NCBI GenBank assembly: GCA_016718275.1
Contig: JADKEA010000006.1
Location: 214,425-278,424 of the forward strand
Source of the DNA: Candidatus Villigracilis affinis
Lineage (GTDB): Bacteria; Chloroflexota; Anaerolineae; Anaerolineales; Villigracilaceae
Direction of reading: 5' to 3'
Length of the DNA stretch: 64,000 bases
The position numbers and the translations under genes are program-made. Under the pieces are notes generated by a model. It made no database searches and was not told the DNA's origin. It worked only from the letters and a program-made list of their open reading frames with translations. This document shows positions 60,719 to 64,000 of this stretch, piece after piece; the stretch's first letter is position 1; each line of letters begins with the position of its first letter.

Positions 60719-60770
60719 CAAAAACTCCCCCATCACTGGGGGAGTTTGGGACTATCCGAGTGGATAGTCC
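60719..60770 (-). terminator. Bipartite terminator repeat, copy F
   Basis: Minus orientation: a longer small stem GGACTATCC/GGATAGTCC (60749-60757/60762-60770), then AAACTCCCCC/GGGGGAGTTT (60722-60731/60738-60747) and T run. Confidence 0.88.
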
Positions 60771-60788
60771 ATTTTCCAAAGCAGATCA

Positions 60789-61568
60789 CTAGATCGAGAA
60801 CACCACGTGCAGAATAATATCGGCGGAGAAGTGGGACAGCATGGCGGATTCCAGTCCATACTTGGAATAGAAATAGCCGAAACCGATTCCGAGGAAGCCG
60901 TTCAACACCAGCGCGCGGACGACGACCAGCGGCGTGATGGTCATTATGGCGGCGGTGGCGGGTAAATGTCCCAGCCCAAACAAAATCGCCGCGAGAATAT
61001 TCGCAATCCACAACACGCCAGTCGTTGGTTTGCCGTCAGCGGTATGGCTGATAAATTTACCCAGCCAAGCCAGCAGAGACATCAGAAACAGGCGCAGTAA
61101 AACTTCTTCGCTAATGCCGCCATAAAACGAAGCCAGAAAACCCTGCCAGGGCGTGGTTTGACTTCCGCCTTCCTGCACGAGCTCTGTGGCGAGCGCGGGC
61201 ATAAACACAAATTTATCCAAGCCGATGATGATCAACCCGCCGACTGCGCCAAAGAGAATTACAGGCAGGAGAAACGGCTTGATGTAGTCTGCCACCTTTT
61301 GCCCCGCGAAGAAGCGCTCCAACAGCGGCGCGCCCAAACCAATCCTTTTTGCCAGCAACAATCCCAATGCCGTTGCAATGCCAAACAAGACAACGCTTTG
61401 TATAACTTGCGCCATGATAATAACGCTCAAAGGAACTGCTGTTGTAATTTTTTCGAGCGTTGACGCTTGAAGCGTCAACGCGTATGGCAACACCGCGAGC
61501 GTGCCAAAGATGGACGCGCCCCACAGCGCCATGAATACTTTCCAATTAAATTGATTTTGCTTTTCCAT
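60789..61568 (-). CDS. CPBP-family intramembrane metalloprotease
   Basis: 259 residues, about seven TM helices. Motif set is complete: GGISEEVLLRLFLMSLLAWL (EExxxR), FGLGHLPATAAIM and LSHFSADIILHV. AAAAGGAAAA precedes the ATG (MEKQNQFNW). It is bounded by repeat copies G (upstream) and F (downstream). Best-preserved CPBP member of the cluster next to the one at 57302. Confidence 0.9.
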   Translation of the reverse strand: MEKQNQFNWKVFMALWGASIFGTLAVLPYALTLQASTLEKITTAVPLSVIIMAQVIQSVVLFGIATALGLLLAKRIGLGAPLLERFFAGQKVADYIKPFLLPVILFGAVGGLIIIGLDKFVFMPALATELVQEGGSQTTPWQGFLASFYGGISEEVLLRLFLMSLLAWLGKFISHTADGKPTTGVLWIANILAAILFGLGHLPATAAIMTITPLVVVRALVLNGFLGIGFGYFYSKYGLESAMLSHFSADIILHVVFSI

Positions 61569-61621
61569 ATACTTGTTTTCCTTTTGCAGATGAGGTTACT
61601 CGTATCTTATCTTTCCCGCAG

Positions 61622-61671
61622 TAAAAACTCCCCCGTCGCTGGGGGAGTTTTTACTATCCGATTGGACAGTA
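61622..61671 (-). terminator. Bipartite terminator repeat, copy G
   Basis: Minus orientation: ACTGTCC/GGATAGT (61653-61659/61664-61670), then a 12-bp stem (61623-61634/61641-61652) with core ACTCCCCC/GGGGGAGT and T run. It lies two bases after the corrected stop of the lipoprotein gene. Confidence 0.88.
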
Positions 61672-61673
61672 GT

Positions 61674-62602
61674 TTACGGAGCAACCCACATGGACTGGAT
61701 CAATGCATCCAACTGGCTGATCGAGGGAGTGAATGCTTCGGGTGACGTGGCACTCAACAGGTCAGTGATTGAAGCATAGTATCCTTGAAAATCGGCATTG
61801 GAATCGTTCATTGGGTACGGATTCCTCCAGCGGGGATAACTGCTCCAGCATCACTGGTCTCTGCCAACACTGGAGCCGTGATCGGGAGGATCGCAACGAT
61901 GTAATACTCACCGTCATTGGTGAATCCCTGAAAGTGATAGACCAGTTCATGGTTGTTGACAGGCGCATAATATTGGGCATATTCGGTCAGGAAACGTATA
62001 CCGCTCCCATTCTGGAACGAGACCGCTTGAATGTTCGATGCAAAGACCTGCGCAGCGTTGAAGAACGGAACCGTCGGAAGTTGATCGGCGGTGATCGGCG
62101 CGACGGGATTCATCACATTGCGCAAACGATGCATACTTTCGAACGCGGCAGTGGACAGTTCGACATAAGGCATCGCGGGGTACACGTAAATCTGCGGCTG
62201 GTGGAATTTCCCTTGCAGGACGTAATAGTCATTCAACGAGACTTGCAAGTGACCTGGAGTCTTATCCCAGTAGGGAGCATCTTCCGAGTCGTTGCGTGGA
62301 TATTCCTTACCGCTTGCGCCGCTGGCAACGCTCGATGGAATTTCAAGAGTCAGTCGCCCAAACGTTACGAGTGTATTTGTTACGGGCGATGGTTGGACAA
62401 TCGACGTCGCACTAGGAACCGCAGTCGCGGGGATCGCCTGTGTCAATGAGATGAAGACCTCAGGCGTAGTTGTGGGAGGTTCGATCAGAACGGGAGTTTC
62501 CGCAATGGTGGGAACTGCGCTGGTGGGTGCGATATTCACTGACACGTCACATGCCAGAGTCACGATGACGAATAGAGAAAGAAATAAGAAGATTTTTTTC
62601 AT
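61674..62602 (-). CDS. Hypothetical lipoprotein, apparent frameshift near the 3' end
   Basis: About 308 residues when joined. Signal peptide ending in lipobox VTLACDVS (about 15-21), a Thr/Pro linker (about 30-80), then an unrecognised domain (TLEIPSSVASGASGKEYP, HLQVSLNDYYVLQGKFHQPQ, VVYHFQGFTNDGEYYIVAIL-like end). As read it stops at 61808 after AGGIRTQ. One base out the frame continues PYPMNDSNADFQGYYASITD to QSMWVAP and a stop at 61674-61676, next to repeat copy G. One missing base in the GG at 61819-61820 (plus strand) explains the break. Confidence 0.65.
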
Positions 62603-62641
62603 TTTACTTTTCCTTTTTAGCCGATCATAGCCGTCAGGGAT

Positions 62642-62689
62642 AAAAAACTCCCCCGTCGCTGGGGGAGTTTTCACTGTCCGTTTGGATAG
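62642..62689 (-). terminator. Bipartite terminator repeat, copy H
   Basis: Minus orientation: CTATCC/GGACAG (62674-62679/62684-62689), then AAAACTCCCCC/GGGGGAGTTTT (62644-62654/62661-62671) and T run. It follows the alpha/beta-hydrolase gene. Confidence 0.88.
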
Positions 62690-62710
62690 GGTGGACAAAT
62701 CGTCATGTAA

Positions 62711-63830
62711 TTATTTTCCATCAGAAAGATTATTCGTCCCTGCCAACACATCTTCCAATAAAATCTTCTTCATCGTTTCAGGCTCTTCGAACATCGGGCT
62801 GTGGGCAGAATTCTCAAATGTATAAAATCCCTTAACTGGTGCGTTGAGCTTCTCGAAATAGTCCCTAGCCAGCGCGTAATTGACGGTGTAATCGTATCTG
62901 CCTTCAAAGAAATAAATGGGCAGGTCAAGTTTGGTCACTTCCTGATTCAAATCCACGACCATCATATCGCTCCACAGGGTGCTGATGCCCGATTGGGATT
63001 TGGCGCGCCACAAATTAAGTTTTTCGCCAAGGGTATATTCTCGAAACTGGAAAGATGGCAACATGATTCCCGTGACCACCGACCGCATGTCATGCATCGT
63101 GCCAATGCCAAGCTTGTGCATTGCAATGTCACGTATGAGGTTGTAAGAGTCTGGCACGCCGCCTGTCATGGTAACGGGCGCTGCTTCCAGTTTTTGCACC
63201 ATGTTTGTGTCGCCGTTCTCCTTGAATTGCTGAAGCATATATTCATATGCCAGTTGTTCTGACTTAAGTTGATACGACATCTGAGCCACACCAATGTAGG
63301 CATAATACAACTCGGGCGCGCGTGCCGCCGCCTGAATACCAGTGAAGGTTCCGCCTGAATGTCCCATCAAATAAATCTTGTCCACGCCAAAACGCTGGCG
63401 CAAGTAATTCGTCAACTCGATGGTGTCGGATACCATCTGTTCCATGTTCATCGTCTCTTTAGGGAGATCAGGTCTGTAAGAAAGTCCCGAGCCGCGCTGT
63501 TCCCACCATACGACGGTGAAATAGTCTTCAAGTCCCGTAGGATATTTTTGTGTCAGAAAATAATCGGGCATCCCGCCATGAAGATATAGCAAAATGGGAT
63601 TGTTTATATCCTTACCTTTGATAAACATCCCCTGCTCCACGCCGTTGATCTCCACAAATATTTTTTCTGAAATACTGCCAGCCAACGGCTTTCCATTTTC
63701 ATCGAGAAAAGGCGCAGGTTTGCCAGGGCTCATTGCCAACAGGATGCCCAAAAGAATCAAAATGCCAGCAGACAAAGATGGAAATTGCGATCAACATAAT
63801 TCGTTTTGCCTTTTGTGCGAACGATCTCAT
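62711..63830 (-). CDS. Alpha/beta hydrolase, proline-iminopeptidase-like, apparent frameshift in the signal anchor
   Basis: About 372 residues when joined. The main frame (TTG 63775 to stop 62711) has LLYLHGGMPDYF (oxyanion HG), WWEQRGSGLSY, nucleophile Ser in YLMGHSGGTFTGI and a late His in ENSAHSPMF. The start as read is unnatural; one base out, MRSFAQKAKRIMLIAISIFV (ATG 63830) leads directly into AGILILLGILLAMSPG as a signal anchor, if one T near 63770 is extra. GAGG precedes that ATG, which overlaps the upstream stop (ATGA). Serine peptidase or esterase at the outer membrane face is likely. Confidence 0.78.
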
Positions 63831-64000
63831 ACAAACAACCTCTCGAAACCTGGATAAGCTTTCAAGGGAATCAACTCGAACGTGATCAATTGATTTTTGA
63901 CGAACGGCAGAGTGGATAACGCCTCCCGTGCCTCATCCACTGTTTGACATTCCAGAACTAAAACAGCCTCGCTTCGATCCGCGCGGAAGTAGGTTTCTCG
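63827..64000 (-). CDS. YCII-like/muconolactone-isomerase-like protein, 5' end outside window
   Basis: Only the last 57 residues are in the window, translated by hand: RETYFRADRSEAVLVLECQT, VDEAREALSTLPFVKNQLI, then FELIPLKAYPGFERLFV. This is the C-terminal half of a small dimeric ferredoxin-like alpha+beta protein of the YCII/muconolactone-isomerase type. Its TGA overlaps the ATG of the hydrolase gene by ATGA, so both are one operon. Confidence 0.7.
   Translation of the reverse strand, partial: RETYFRADRSEAVLVLECQTVDEAREALSTLPFVKNQLITFELIPLKAYPGFERLFV

Noticed and set aside
48832..62689. Integron cassette array with attC-like sites between small genes
   Set aside because: The repeats lack the RYYYAAC/GTRRRRY core sites and are GC-rich terminators with T runs; genes lie on both strands and no integrase is present.
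1..64000. CRISPR array, rRNA or tRNA genes
   Set aside because: No regularly spaced direct repeats and no recognisable tRNA or rRNA sequence were seen on reading either strand.

Overview
The window looks like a chromosomal piece of a Chloroflexota bacterium, most likely class Anaerolineae. The basis is inference from gene content: lipoproteins whose mature N-termini start in Thr/Glu/Ala/Pro repeats, transmembrane Ser/Thr kinases with Thr/Pro-rich linkers, an FHA-FHA-ABC fusion protein, a split FeoB, and large sugar ABC/GH3 loci. No rRNA, tRNA, CRISPR array, phage or complete insertion sequence was seen.

Layout. 0-3.8 kb: housekeeping genes (M29 aminopeptidase, split-barrel flavoprotein, DUF4342, isoprenylcysteine-methyltransferase-like protein, DinB-like protein). 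4.0-7.4 kb: ferrous-iron operon made of a DtxR-type regulator with a possible iron box, FeoA, a free-standing FeoB G-domain, the FeoB membrane part and a FeoC-like protein. 7.7-17.9 kb: signalling block with an FHA/ABC transporter, two Ser/Thr kinases (one with an extracytoplasmic FGE/sulfatase-modifying-factor domain), a polytopic GT-C-like protein, and on the other strand a response regulator plus a receiver-PAS-histidine kinase.

18-36 kb: xylan/xylose region. A LacI regulator sits beside a perfect 36-bp palindromic operator and is divergent from a xylonate-dehydratase-like (YjhG) and FAH-family dehydratase pair, the core of an oxidative pentose route. On the + strand follow an oligosaccharide ABC importer, a GH3 beta-xylosidase/glucosidase, xylose isomerase, a xylose ABC importer (XylFGH), a DUF4380 mutarotase-like protein and xylulokinase. 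The region could therefore import xylo-oligosaccharides and xylose, cleave them, and send xylose into both isomerase and oxidative routes. Intercistronic hairpins follow several genes here.

36-43.3 kb (mostly - strand): metal/redox region with a free HMA chaperone, a CcoG/FixG-like polyferredoxin, a FixH/YtkA-like Met/His-rich protein, a DUF305 protein, a Gly/Met-rich membrane peptide, a YHS protein, a NarL-type two-component pair and a cupredoxin lipoprotein. 43.8-46.3 kb: ABC-2 exporter. 46.4-50.2 kb: GNAT, nitroreductase, transglutaminase-like and esterase genes. 50.2-64 kb: a run of multi-spanning CPBP (Abi)-like membrane proteins around an FtsX/MacB-type ABC exporter with a divergent TetR regulator, then a lipoprotein, an alpha/beta hydrolase and a partial YCII-like gene.

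Two window-wide patterns stand out. First, eight copies of a bipartite element (small CTGTCC/GGACAG stem plus an ACTCCCCC/GGGGGAGT terminator stem) sit just after genes between 48.8 and 62.7 kb. Second, at least eight genes carry one-base frame breaks whose two halves still match one protein, which looks more like consensus-sequence error than gene decay; several apparent truncations and one apparent 1049-residue fusion are explained this way.
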